Notes under the pieces: model-generated
Databases searched by the model: none
What the model saw: only the letters and a program-made list of their open reading frames with translations
What the model was told of the DNA's origin: nothing
Made by a program: the position numbers and the translations under genes
Assembly: GCF_009769385.1 (NCBI RefSeq)
Contig: NZ_VKAB01000040.1
Coordinates: forward strand, 22,711 to 86,710
Origin: Saccharothrix deserti
GTDB taxonomy: Bacteria > Actinomycetota > Actinomycetes > Mycobacteriales > Pseudonocardiaceae
Reading direction: 5' to 3'
DNA: 64,000 bases
Part shown: positions 1-9,400 of the stretch, piece after piece
Layout of the letters: the number at the start of each line of letters is the position of its first letter
Position numbering within the stretch: position 1 is the stretch's first letter

Positions 1-299
1 ATCCGCCGAATCCGCGGTGGTTGGCCGAGCGCTACCCGTCGGGGGAGACCGCCCAGCTGCGGCGTGTGTACGTGCGCCCCGAGCATCGGCGGCGGGGTCT
101 GGCCCGGCGGATGGTGGGCGAGCTGCTGGACTTCGCGAAGGCGGACGGCGGTTACCGCGTGGTGTACCTGCACGCCTACCCGCATGCGCCCGGCGCGTTG
201 GCCCTGTGGCAGTCGCTGGGCGAGGTGGTGTGCGACGAGCGGCACGAGGTGCCCGGTGGCGGGAGTGGAGTCGTCCACTTCGAAGTGCCCCTTCCTTAA
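1..299 (+). CDS. GNAT N-acetyltransferase, C-terminal part (cut by window edge)
   Basis: The reading frame is open from the first bases of the window, so the gene begins upstream and only about 98 C-terminal residues are seen. They contain the acetyl-CoA binding signature of GNAT enzymes: a beta strand ending in RRVYVRPEHRRRGLARRM (the Q/RxxGxG/A-type pyrophosphate loop) followed by an alpha helix and a final segment with the LxxYPHAPGALALWQSLG pattern typical of motif B. GNAT proteins move an acetyl group from acetyl-CoA to an amine; the substrate cannot be deduced. The stop TAA at 297-299 touches the first Zur-type palindrome, so this gene lies just outside the metallophore cluster and probably ends before its promoter. 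Function within the cluster is not implied. Confidence 0.8.
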   Translation, partial: PPNPRWLAERYPSGETAQLRRVYVRPEHRRRGLARRMVGELLDFAKADGGYRVVYLHAYPHAPGALALWQSLGEVVCDERHEVPGGGSGVVHFEVPLP

Positions 300-314
300 T
301 GACAATGAATGTCA
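300..314. promoter_or_regulatory. Zur-type operator 1
   Basis: TGACAATGAATGTCA, a near-perfect palindrome matching the actinobacterial Zur pattern TGAnAATnATTnTCA at all but one position. It sits just upstream of the permease remnant and the MFS exporter gene. Three other copies in the window (2183, 3373, 22348) also lie directly before cluster transcription units, which makes chance unlikely. Binding by Zur is inferred from the motif; IdeR/DmdR iron boxes (TTAGGTTAGGCT type) look different. Confidence 0.72.
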
Positions 315-330
315 TCTACACTGACCGCTC

Positions 331-741
331 ATGACACCGCGGAGAACCAGGGCCATGCGTTTTCACCGTCGTCACCGGCTGGCCGCCGTCCTCCCGCCGG
401 TCACCCGCCATGCCCTGCTCCGCATCCCCGGCGTCGCGCTCGCCTTGGCCGCCCTGGGTTTGCTCGGTCTGGGCGGCCAACCGCCGTCACCCGAGTGGGG
501 TCTGCTGCTCGCCGAGAACCTGCCCTACGCCGAGCGCGCCCCGTGGGTGGTGCCGGTCCCCGCCGCCGCGCTCGCCCTGCTGGGTGCGCTGGCGGTCATC
601 GCAGCCGGCGGAGCTCGTCTTCCCCGCCCACCACAGTGGACATGGGTACGCGGGTCCTCGGCGACACCGCGGCAACCGGAACGTGGAGCGACCCCGATGC
701 GGCACACCGCAGCCGTCACAGCCCGTGAGGATTTCGCATGA
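331..741 (+). pseudogene. Remnant of a DppC-type ABC permease (C-terminal end only)
   Basis: The 136-codon frame encodes residues such as GLGGQPPSPEWGLLLAENL followed by APWVVPVPAAALALL, which is the conserved last cytoplasmic loop and final membrane helix of oligopeptide/nickel-type (DppC/OppC) permeases. The intact permease later in the window (gene at 14769) has the equivalent GLGPQPPAPDWAVMIRENL. The rest of the permease, including the first five helices and the EAA loop, is missing, and after about residue 90 the frame runs into non-permease sequence. It follows Zur-type operator 1 directly and its stop overlaps the MFS start (ATGA at 738), so it may still serve as a translated leader. 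Start could be ATG 331 or 355. Reading: a decayed duplicate importer gene left behind its own operator. Confidence 0.6.
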
Positions 742-2042
742 CAGAGTTGATCTCCGGAGCGGTGAAGCGTTCCCGGGAACGAGGGCCACGGCGCGAGCGG
801 ACCTGGAAGACCCTGTCCCCGCTGCTGCGTCTGTTGATCCTGACGCAACTCGCCTTCAACGTCGGCTTCTACGCCGTCCTGCCGTTCCTCTCCGAACACC
901 TCGGCTCCATCGGCATGGTCGGCTGGCTGGTCGGGCTGGTGTTGGGGCTGCGGACCTTCAGCCAGCAGGGCCTGTTCGTGCTGGGTGGTGCGCTCGTCGA
1001 CCGCTACGGGGTCCGGCCGGTGGTGCTCGCCGGCTGCACGCTGCGGATCGCCGGGTTCGCCTGGCTGGGGTACGCCGAGCGGCCCGCGGCGGTCATCGGC
1101 GCGGTGCTGCTGATCGGCTTCGCCGCCGCGCTGTTCTCCCCCGCGGTCGAATCCGAGGTCGCCCGGCAGGCGGTGAGCTGGGAGCAGGCGGGCAACGGGC
1201 CGCGGACCAGGGTGTTGGCCCTGTTCACCGTGGCGGGCCAGGCCGGGGCGTTCGTCGGCCCGCTGCTGGGCGCGCTGCTGCTCGCCGTGGACTTCCGCAC
1301 CGTCTGCCTCGCCGGCGCCGTGGTCTTCGTCCTCGTCCTCGCCGGGCACGCGTGGCTGATGTCGCAACACATCCCCGGCCGAACCCGGGTCTCCGGGCGG
1401 GGCGGCGTGCGGGCGATGCTGCGCAACCGCCGCTTCCTGGCACTGTGCGGCGCGTACGGCGCCTACCTGCTGGCCTACAACCAGTTCTACCTCGCGCTGC
1501 CGGACGAAGTAGCGCGCGCCGCGGGCTCACAGGCGCCCCTGGCGTGGCTGTTCGCCCTGTCCTCCCTGCTCGTCGTGTCCGTCCAGTTGCCGGTCACCCG
1601 CTGGGCCGGGAACCGGCTGGACCTGCGCAGGTCCATGGCCATCGGGCTGTTGCTCATCTCCGCGGGCTTCGTCGTCGTCGCCGCCCGGCCGGCCGCGTGG
1701 ACGGGAGTCGCCGGACTGGCACCGGCGGCGGGCTTCGTCGTCCTGCTCACCGTCGGCCAGATGCTGGTGGTCCCGACAGCCCGTGCGTGGGTTCCCGACC
1801 TCGCCGCGGAGGGCAGGCTCGGCCTCTACGTCGGCGCCCTGTCCTCGGTCTCCGGCTTGATCGTCCTCGTCGGCAGCGCGGCAACCGGCTCCCTGCTCGA
1901 CCTGGGCCTCCCGCACGCCGTGCCCTGGCTCGTCCTCGCCACGATCCCGGCGCTGGCCATCTTGCTGCTGCCCCGCGGCGTCGACAGTCCTCAATCGACG
2001 GAGGAACCGGGTGACATCACGACGAGCGGAACGCCGGTGTGA
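738..2042 (+). CDS. MFS transporter, probable metallophore exporter
   Basis: A 434-residue protein with about 12 hydrophobic segments and the MFS A-motif region around residue 90 (GGALVDRYGVRPVV, the DRxGxR loop between helices 2 and 3). Length and topology fit the DHA1-like drug/siderophore exporters. The charged N-terminus (about 30 residues) and C-terminus are cytoplasmic by the positive-inside rule. Its ATG overlaps the stop of the permease remnant, so it is expected to be expressed from Zur-type operator 1. By analogy with other metallophore loci, where an MFS protein secretes the apo-ligand, export of the cluster product is the likely job; a general multidrug role cannot be excluded from sequence alone. 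Confidence 0.82.
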   Translation: MTELISGAVKRSRERGPRRERTWKTLSPLLRLLILTQLAFNVGFYAVLPFLSEHLGSIGMVGWLVGLVLGLRTFSQQGLFVLGGALVDRYGVRPVVLAGCTLRIAGFAWLGYAERPAAVIGAVLLIGFAAALFSPAVESEVARQAVSWEQAGNGPRTRVLALFTVAGQAGAFVGPLLGALLLAVDFRTVCLAGAVVFVLVLAGHAWLMSQHIPGRTRVSGRGGVRAMLRNRRFLALCGAYGAYLLAYNQFYLALPDEVARAAGSQAPLAWLFALSSLLVVSVQLPVTRWAGNRLDLRRSMAIGLLLISAGFVVVAARPAAWTGVAGLAPAAGFVVLLTVGQMLVVPTARAWVPDLAAEGRLGLYVGALSSVSGLIVLVGSAATGSLLDLGLPHAVPWLVLATIPALAILLLPRGVDSPQSTEEPGDITTSGTPV

Positions 2043-2182
2043 CCGGTGACCTGCGCCAACCCGGCAAACCACGAGTTCTGGCAGAGCGTGCGTACGGGTG
2101 CCGGGACTGCGAACGAGCTCGACTGACAGACCTCCGTCACCAATGTCATGACTCGCGACAACCAGACGCACGCAACTTGTAA

Positions 2183-2197
2183 CGATAATCATTGTCG
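2183..2197. promoter_or_regulatory. Zur-type operator 2
   Basis: CGATAATCATTGTCG, reverse complement CGACAATGATTATCG, matches the Zur core. It lies 34 bp before the preferred start of the methyltransferase gene, a usual place for a repressor operator overlapping a promoter. Its position rules against the upstream in-frame ATG at 2148, which would put the operator inside the coding region. Confidence 0.7.
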
Positions 2198-2231
2198 AAC
2201 TAGCATGCTCCCGACCGACTCGGGAGGCGTG

Positions 2232-3371
2232 ATGGAGGAACTCGTTCGCCGGGCTGCGACGGCCGGTGAAGCGGCGGTGGCGGCGGCCGATCTCGCCGCG
2301 CTCGGTGATCTGGCCGATCTGCTCGACCGGGCCGCGCTGCTCGCGATCGCGTACACCGTGAGACGTCAGGGACTGTTCGACGCGCCCGACGCCGCGCACG
2401 ATCTCCGCGAGATCGTCACTGCCATGAAGGTCGCTCCTCGGCACGTCCGGATCGTGCGCCGTTGGCTCGCGGCGCTCGAGCGCGAAGACATGCTCGCGCG
2501 GGACGCGGCGCGGTATCGAGGACTGCGCCGGGTGGGGGCCGCGGAGGTCGAAGGGGCGCGCGCCCGCCTGGACTCTGTGGCCCGTGGGTTCGAGCACGGT
2601 CCGGGGCTGGCGCGCTTCTTCCAGCTGTCGGTGTCGTATCTGCCGGAACTGCTGCGCGACGAGATCTCGTTGCAGGCGCTGCTGTTCGCCGACGGTGACC
2701 TGGACGTGGCCGACGACGTGTACCGGCGCAACCTGGCAAGCAGGTACACCAACAACGCCGCCGCGGCGGTGATGAGGGTGTTCGCCGAGCGGCACGCGGG
2801 ACCTGGGTCGGTGCGGGTGTTGGAGATCGGGGCGGGTGTAGGCGGTACGACGGTCGAGGTGCTGCCGGAGCTGGACGGGCTGGAAGTCGACTACCTGTTC
2901 ACCGATGTGACGCGGTTCTTCCTGATGGCGGCGAAGGAGCGGTTCGCGTCTCGGTCGTGGGTGCGCTACGGCTTGTTCGACCTCAACCGCGACGCCTCGG
3001 AGCAGGGGTGCCCGCCGGGATCGGTGGACCTGGTGCTCGCGGCCAACGTGTTGCACAACGCGCGGCACGCGGGGCGGACGCTGCGGGCGATCCGCGACCT
3101 GCTCGCGCCGGGTGGGCGCCTGGTGTTCATCGAGACCTGTCGTGATCACTACCAGCTCATGACCTCGATGCAGTTCCTGATGTCGCCGCCCGCCACCGAG
3201 CCGGACGCGGACTTCGCGGACTTCCGCCGGGGCACCGATCGGATCTTCCCGACGCGGGAGGAGTGGCTCGGCGAGCTCGCCGCGGCAGGTTTCCGGGATC
3301 CGCTTTGCGTGCCGGGTGTGGACCACCCGCTGAGCCGGATCGGGCAGCACGTGTTCTCCGCGATGCGCTGA
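2232..3371 (+). CDS. Stand-alone SAM-dependent methyltransferase of PKS/NRPS C-MT type
   Basis: A 379-residue protein. Residues 1-150 form a helical, winged-helix-like N-terminal part; the class I methyltransferase fold follows with motif I VLEIGAGVGGTT near residue 196, the acidic motif II (YLFTDVTRFFL), and ANVLHNARHAGRTLR then LLAPGGRLVFIE. These are the features of the C-methyltransferase domains found inside hybrid synthases such as yersiniabactin HMWP1, here as a separate protein. Neither megasynthase in this cluster has an internal MT domain, so it probably methylates the carrier-bound ketide or a thiazoline ring in trans. Start chosen at ATG 2232 because GGAGG lies 5 bp upstream and operator 2 lies before it. 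O-methylation is the main alternative. Confidence 0.8.
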   Translation: MEELVRRAATAGEAAVAAADLAALGDLADLLDRAALLAIAYTVRRQGLFDAPDAAHDLREIVTAMKVAPRHVRIVRRWLAALEREDMLARDAARYRGLRRVGAAEVEGARARLDSVARGFEHGPGLARFFQLSVSYLPELLRDEISLQALLFADGDLDVADDVYRRNLASRYTNNAAAAVMRVFAERHAGPGSVRVLEIGAGVGGTTVEVLPELDGLEVDYLFTDVTRFFLMAAKERFASRSWVRYGLFDLNRDASEQGCPPGSVDLVLAANVLHNARHAGRTLRAIRDLLAPGGRLVFIETCRDHYQLMTSMQFLMSPPATEPDADFADFRRGTDRIFPTREEWLGELAAAGFRDPLCVPGVDHPLSRIGQHVFSAMR

Positions 3372-3372
3372 T

Positions 3373-3387
3373 TGACAATGATTGTCG
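3373..3387. promoter_or_regulatory. Zur-type operator 3
   Basis: TGACAATGATTGTCG, the best match to the actinobacterial Zur consensus in the window. It begins right after the methyltransferase stop and lies 66 bp before the PKS/NRPS start, with a long hairpin between. It should control the hybrid synthase and the six-gene chain that overlaps stop-to-start down to 17878. Confidence 0.78.
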
Positions 3388-3399
3388 TTTCCGTAAGCT

Positions 3400-3437
3400 G
3401 ACGACGGTCGTCACTCGTCCGAGTGACGACCGTCGTC
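3400..3437. repeat. Perfect 18-bp inverted repeat in the PKS/NRPS leader
   Basis: Arms 3400-3417 and 3420-3437 are exact reverse complements (GACGACGGTCGTCACTCG and its complement) with only 2 bases between. It lies 13 bp after Zur-type operator 3 and 16 bp before the GTG start of the hybrid synthase, so it should be in the 5' leader. There is no T-run, so it is not a standard intrinsic terminator for the leader, although it could end methyltransferase transcripts or act as a second operator or an mRNA structure near the ribosome site. Confidence 0.8.
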
Positions 3438-3453
3438 GCCTGGGAGTGAGCCC

Positions 3454-6400
3454 GTGAACGAGTCCGTCGCCGTCGTCGGGTTTTCCTGTCGTTTCCCCGG
3501 TGCCGGTGATGCGGACGCGTTCTGGCAGCTGCTCGTCGACGGCCGTGAGGCGCTGACCCGGTTCACCGACGAGGAGCTGGCGCAGCGCGGCGTGCCCACC
3601 GGGCTGCGCCGCAACCCGGCCTATGTGCCGGTGGGTGGTCTGCTGGCCGACCAGGACCGGTTCGACCCGGCGCCGTTCGGCATGTCGCGCACCGAGGCGG
3701 AGCTGCTCGACCCGCAGCAGCGCGTGTTCCTGGAGTGCGCGTGGCACGCGCTCGAGCACGCCGGACTTGCCCGCGGTGCGGGCGTGACCGGGGTGTTCGC
3801 GGGCGCCGCGCTCTCCGCCTATCTCGCGACGAACCTCGCGCACCGCTTCGACCCGCTCGGAGGCGCGGACCCCGCGGGCAGCCTGCAGTTGCACACCGGC
3901 AACGTGGCCGACTACCTGCCGTTGCGGACCGCGCACCGGCTCGGCCTGGAAGGACCCGCGGTCGCGGTGGGCGCCACGTGCGCCACGTCGCTGGTCGCCG
4001 TGCACATCGCGGTGCAGGCGCTGCTCGCGGGCGAGTGCGACACCGCGCTGGCGGGCGGGGTGTCGCTGCGGGTGCCGCAGGGACTGGGCTACCTGCACGT
4101 GCCGGACGGTCCGTTCTCCGCGGACGGCCACACCCGCCCCTACTCGGCGCAAGCCAGGGGCACGGTCTTCACCCAGGGGGCCGGTGTCGTCGTGCTGCGG
4201 CGGCTGTCCGACGCGCTGGCCGACGGCGACCACGTGCACGCCGTCGTCCTCGGCTCCGCCGTGGGCAACGACGGCGCGGACCGCGCCGGCTTCACCGCCC
4301 CCTCGTCCGCGGGGCAGGCGCGCACGATCGCAGAGGCGCTCGCCGTCGGCGACGTCGACCCTCGTTCCGTGTCCTACGTGGAAGGGCACGGGACGGGAAC
4401 CATCCTGGGCGATCCCATCGAGGTGCAAGCGTTGCGGCGGGTCTTCGGCGACGCCGACCGCCCGTGGTGCGGCCTCGGATCGGTCAAGGGCAACATCGGT
4501 CACGCGGACTCGGCGGCGGGCATCGCGGGATTCCTCAAGGTGGTTCAGGCGCTGCGGAACCGCACGCTCCCAGCGTCACTGCACGCGCATCCGGTGAACC
4601 CCGAAGTCGGGCTGGAGGGCTCCGCCTTCCGGATCGTCGACCGCACCGAGCGCTGGGAGACCGAGCGAGTGCGCCGCGCGGGTGTCAGCTCGTTCGGCAT
4701 CGGCGGCGTCAACTGCCACGTCGTGCTGGAGGAGGCGCCGGTCACGCCGGAGCCGGACCGTGACGAGCGGGCGCAGGTGCTGGTGGTCTCCTCGGCGACG
4801 GCGCAGGCCTGCCGCGCCACGGCTCGCGCACTCTCCGACGCCGTCACCTCGGCGCCCGTCGCCGATGTCGCGCACACCCTGACCCGCAGGCGGCAGCTCG
4901 CCGCGAGGGCCGCGGTGACGGTCGCGCCCGGTGAGGACGTCGCCGAGGCACTGCGCCGGGCCGTCGTTGTCGAGGCGGCAGGCACGCCGCCGCGCGTGGT
5001 GTTCGCCTTTCCCGGCGGCGGTGCCCAGTACGCCGGGATGGCCGAGGGCCCGTACCGCGACGAACAGGTCTTCACGTCCACAGTGGACGAACTGGCGGAG
5101 TTCCTGCTGCCGTTGTCCGGCGCGGACGTGCGCGACGTGCTGCTCGACCCGGTGGCCACCGCGGCCGCCCGCAGTCCGCGCCGCGGCCTGCCCGCACTGT
5201 TCACCGCCTGTCTCGCCACCGCCCGCCTGCTGGAGTCCTGGGGTGTGCGCCCGGACGTGGTGCTCGGGCACAGCGTCGGCGAGTACGCCGCCGCCGTTGT
5301 CGCGGGCGTGCTCTCGTGGCAGGACGCTGCACTGCTGGTGGCCGAACGGTCGCGGCTGATGGAGGAGTTGCCGCAGGGCGCGATGCTCTCGGTGCCGCTC
5401 GGCGAAGCGGACGTGCGTGACCTGCTGGCCGCACATCCGGCTCTCGATCTCGCCGCGATCAACGCGTCCGACTCGTGCGCGGTGTCCGGGCCGAGCGACG
5501 CCATCACCGTCCTGCGGGACGTCCTCGCCGCACGGGGCGTCGAATCGCACGTTGTCGGCGTCGATGTCGCCGCCCACTCCCGCCTGGTGGAGTCCGCCAT
5601 GCCCGCGCTGCGCGCGGTCGCCGCGCGGCTGACCGCCGCACCGGCCACGATCCCGCTGGTCACCACGCTCACCGGCCAGGTGGCCACGGGCGCGGCGCTC
5701 GCCGATCCCGAGCACTGGGTGCGGCACCTGCGGGGCACGGTGCGCTTCGCCGACGCGCTGGACACCGCGCTGGGCGACGGTGACCCGGTCCTCGTGCAGG
5801 TCGGTCCCGGCGGCATGATCGCCTCGCTCGCCGCGCGCCACGAGTCCGTCCGCGCGGCGGTGACGACCTTCCCGCGCGCGGGCGAGGGCACCGCCGGCCG
5901 TGCCGCGCTGCTCGACGCGGCCGGGACCCTGTGGGCGCACGGTGTTCCCGTTGACCTGACCGCAACGCACCGAGGCCGCAGGACGCGGGTTCCGCTGCCC
6001 GGCTACGCCTTCCAGCGCGAACGGTTCTGGATCGAGCCCCAGCGCACGCGCACGGGCGCGGTGGTCGGCCCGGTCGCGGCCGAGCCCGATGTGGCGGAAC
6101 CGCTGCAGTTGCCGTCGTGGCGGAGGCTGCCGCCGCTCGCGCCGGTGGCCGCCCTTGCGAACCGGCGGTGGGCCGTGCTGGGCGACGGGCACTGGGCGGA
6201 CGCGCTGCGCGCCGCTCTGCCCGTGGTCGACGGCGACGCGGACGCGGTGATCGCGGTCCACTCGGGCACGTCGCTGCATGACGAGGTGCTGGCATACGGC
6301 CGACTCGACGGCACACCTCTGGTACAGCTCACCGTGCGCGGCGAGCGGGTGATCGGTGACGAGGTGGTGGACCCGGTCGCCGCCGGTGTGCGCGGTCTGC

Positions 6401-9400
6401 CCAGGGTGCTCGCCCAGGAGGTGCCCGGCCTGCGCTGGCGCACCCTCGACCTGCCGGACGACGAGCCAGGCGAGGCGGGTGTCGCCGCCGTGCTGGCCGA
6501 GACCGCCGATCTGCTCGCCACCCCCGACGGTGGGGCGTGGGAACTCGCGTTGCGCGCCGGACAGCGGTGGATCCGCCAGTGGGAACCGTGGCAGCCCAAC
6601 GACACCGAGGACCTGCCCTCGGACCCGGTCGTTGTCGTGACCGGTGGCTCGGGCAACGTCGCCCGCGCGCTGGCGGACGCCCTGCACGCCCGCGGCTCGG
6701 CGCGGGTGGTGCTCGCTTCTCGCAGCACCACGCCGTCGGTGGACGTCACGGATGCCGACCAGCTGCGCGCGCTGCTCGCGGACGTGGCCGACCAGCACGG
6801 CACGATCGACCTCGTCGTCCACGCCCCGGTCGTGATCGAGCTGGCGGCGTTGTCCGAAATGGACGATCAGGTGGTGGCGGACGCCTTGGCGCCCAAGGTG
6901 ACCGGCGCGCTCAACCTCCGCTCCGCTGTCGAGGCCCTGCCACCCCGGGGGCGTCCTCGCGCGGTCGTGCTGATGTCCTCGGCGGCCGGGACGATCGGCG
7001 GCTTCGGTCTCGGCGCCTATGTCGCGGCCAGCCGGTTCCTCGACGGTTTCGCCGCCGGTGGCACACCTGGCACCACCTGGGTCGCGATCGACTGGGACCG
7101 CTGGCGGTTCGGGACCGCCCAGGAACACGAGGCGGCGGCCGAGATCACCATGCGGCACGCGCTCGACGCGGCCGACGCGGTGCGGGCCCTGCTGCGGGTG
7201 GCCGGTCTCGCACTGGCCGGGACCGTTCCGCACCAGGTGGCCGTGTCCCCGGCCGAGCTCAACACGCGTTCTCTCGCGATCGGAGCGCGGCAGACGCGTG
7301 CCGAGTCCGGCGGCGACGCGCCGGCCACCGCCGAGGAACGTCTCGTCGCCGAGGTGCTGGGCGAGGCGCTGGGCCGTCCGGTGACCAGCCGCGACGACGA
7401 CTTCTTCGCACTCGGCGGGCACTCCCTGCTCGCCACCCGCGTGCTCGCCCGGCTGCGCGACGACCACGGCGTCGAGCTGCGGCTGCGCGACCTGCTGGCC
7501 CGGCCGACCGTCGCGGGGCTCGCCGAGCTGATCACGACGACGACCGGCCCCGCCCGCCGGGAGGAGCCTGCCGCCGCACCGGTCGCCGCGGGGGAACCGT
7601 TCCCGCTCACCAGGGTGCAGCACGCCTACTGGGTCGGCCGGTCCGCCGCGTTCGCGCTCGGCGAGGTCGGGTGCCACTTCTACCTGGAGCACGACTGCGC
7701 GGAGCTGGACCACGAGCGCTACCAGAACGCGTGGAACCGGCTCATCGAGCGGCACGAGATGCTGCGCTGCGTGGTCGGCCCGGACGGCCACAACGTGGTG
7801 CTGACCGAGGTTCCCCGCTACCGGGTACCGGTGCACGAGCTGTCCGATGCGGACGAGCTGGAGGCGTTGCGGGCACGGCTGTCCCACCGCGTCGCCGACC
7901 CCGGCCGCTGGCCGTTGATCGAAGCCCACGTCGTGCGGATGCCCGGCGGGCGGCACCGGGTGCTCGTCTCGGTCGACGTGCTCGTCTGCGACTCCGCGAG
8001 CTACCTGATCCTCGACCGCGAGCTGCGCGCGCTGTACGAGAACCCGCAGGCCGAGCTGCCCCCGATCGGTACGACCTTCGCCGAGTGCGCGCGGGCGATG
8101 GACCGCCGCCGCGGTGACACCGAGCACCGGCGTGCGGCCGAGTACTGGCTGCGCCGCGTCGACGCGCTCCCGGTCGCGCCACCGCTGCCACTGCGCGAGA
8201 GCGAGGGCGCGCCCCGGTTCGCCCGGCGCAGCGCCAGGCTGGCCGCGCCGCTGTGGAACCGGGTGCGTGAGCAGGCCGGGCAAATGGGCGTGACGCCGAC
8301 CGCCGTGCTGCTGACGGCTTACGCCGACGTGCTCGCCGCGTGGTCGCGCACGGACCACTTCTGCCTCACGCTCACCGTGTTCGACCGGCCCGACGTGCAC
8401 CCCGACGTGGACAGGGTGGTCGGCGAGTTCTCGTCACTGCTGCTGTTCGAAGCCGATCACCGCGGGCTCGCGACGTTCGCCGAGCGGGCGAAAGCGGCGC
8501 AGCACCGGTTGTTCGACGACCTGGACCACCGGTCGTTCTCCGGTCTCGAAGTGCTCACCGAGCAGGCGCGGCGCACCGGCAGGCAGCAGAACGTGCCGGT
8601 CGTGTTCACCGGCATGCTGGGGCTGGACCGCCTCGGCGGTGAGCCGCACGACCACGAGTGGCTCGGGCCGGTCGACTTCGGCGTGAGCCAGACCCCGCAG
8701 GTGTGGCTCGACCACCAGGCCTACGAGCACCGCGGCGCGCTGGTGCTGCAGTGGGACGTGGCCGAGACATCGCTGGACGCCGAAGAGGCCGACACCGCCT
8801 TCACCGCCTACGTCACGTGGCTGACCGCGCTGGCCGAGTCGGGCGACGCCTGGACCGGCGGTGAAGCGGGCCCGATGCCGCACGGGGAGTTCGCGCCCTC
8901 GCCGTCCGAGGACGAGCACGTCGTCGGCGCGGCGGACGACGACGCCTCGACCGGCGGCGACGCGGCGTCAGGGGAGTCCCAGGGCGACCACGTCATCGAC
9001 GTGCTCACCGGGATCTGGGCGGAACTGCTCGACCTCGAACCGGGTGCGATCCCGGCGGACGTCTCGTTCCTCGGTCTCGGCGGTGACTCCCTGCTCGTCG
9101 TCCGGATGGCCTCGATCATCCGGCAGAAGCTGGACGTCGTGCTCGCGCTGACCGAGATCCGCGCCGAGCTGACCCTCACCGATCTGGTCGAGCTGGTGCG
9201 CCGACGTGGCGAGGGCGGCGCTGCTCGCAGGGCGCTCGACGTGACCGTGCGCCGCAGGTTCGAGCCTGCCGAGCCGTTCGGGCTGCTCCCACTGCAACAG
9301 GCCTACTTCGTCGGCCAGCAGGGGGAGTGGGAGCTGTCCTACTCCTCGGCGCACGTGTGCACCGACATCGCACTGTCCGATGTGGACGCCGAGCGCGCTC

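Noticed and set aside
410..2014. Long plus-strand frame over the permease remnant and MFS gene
   Set aside because: Arg/Pro-rich shadow frame of the MFS gene with no family pattern.
300..3387. The four palindromes as iron boxes of IdeR/DmdR type
   Set aside because: The iron box has the form TTAGGTTAGGCTAACCTAA; these lack the TAGG steps and match the AT-rich TGAnAATnATTnTCA Zur form.
4576..8400. 1,274-codon minus-strand frame opposite the hybrid synthase
   Set aside because: Antisense shadow of high-GC coding DNA; composition rich in His, Gln, Arg and Gly without domains.
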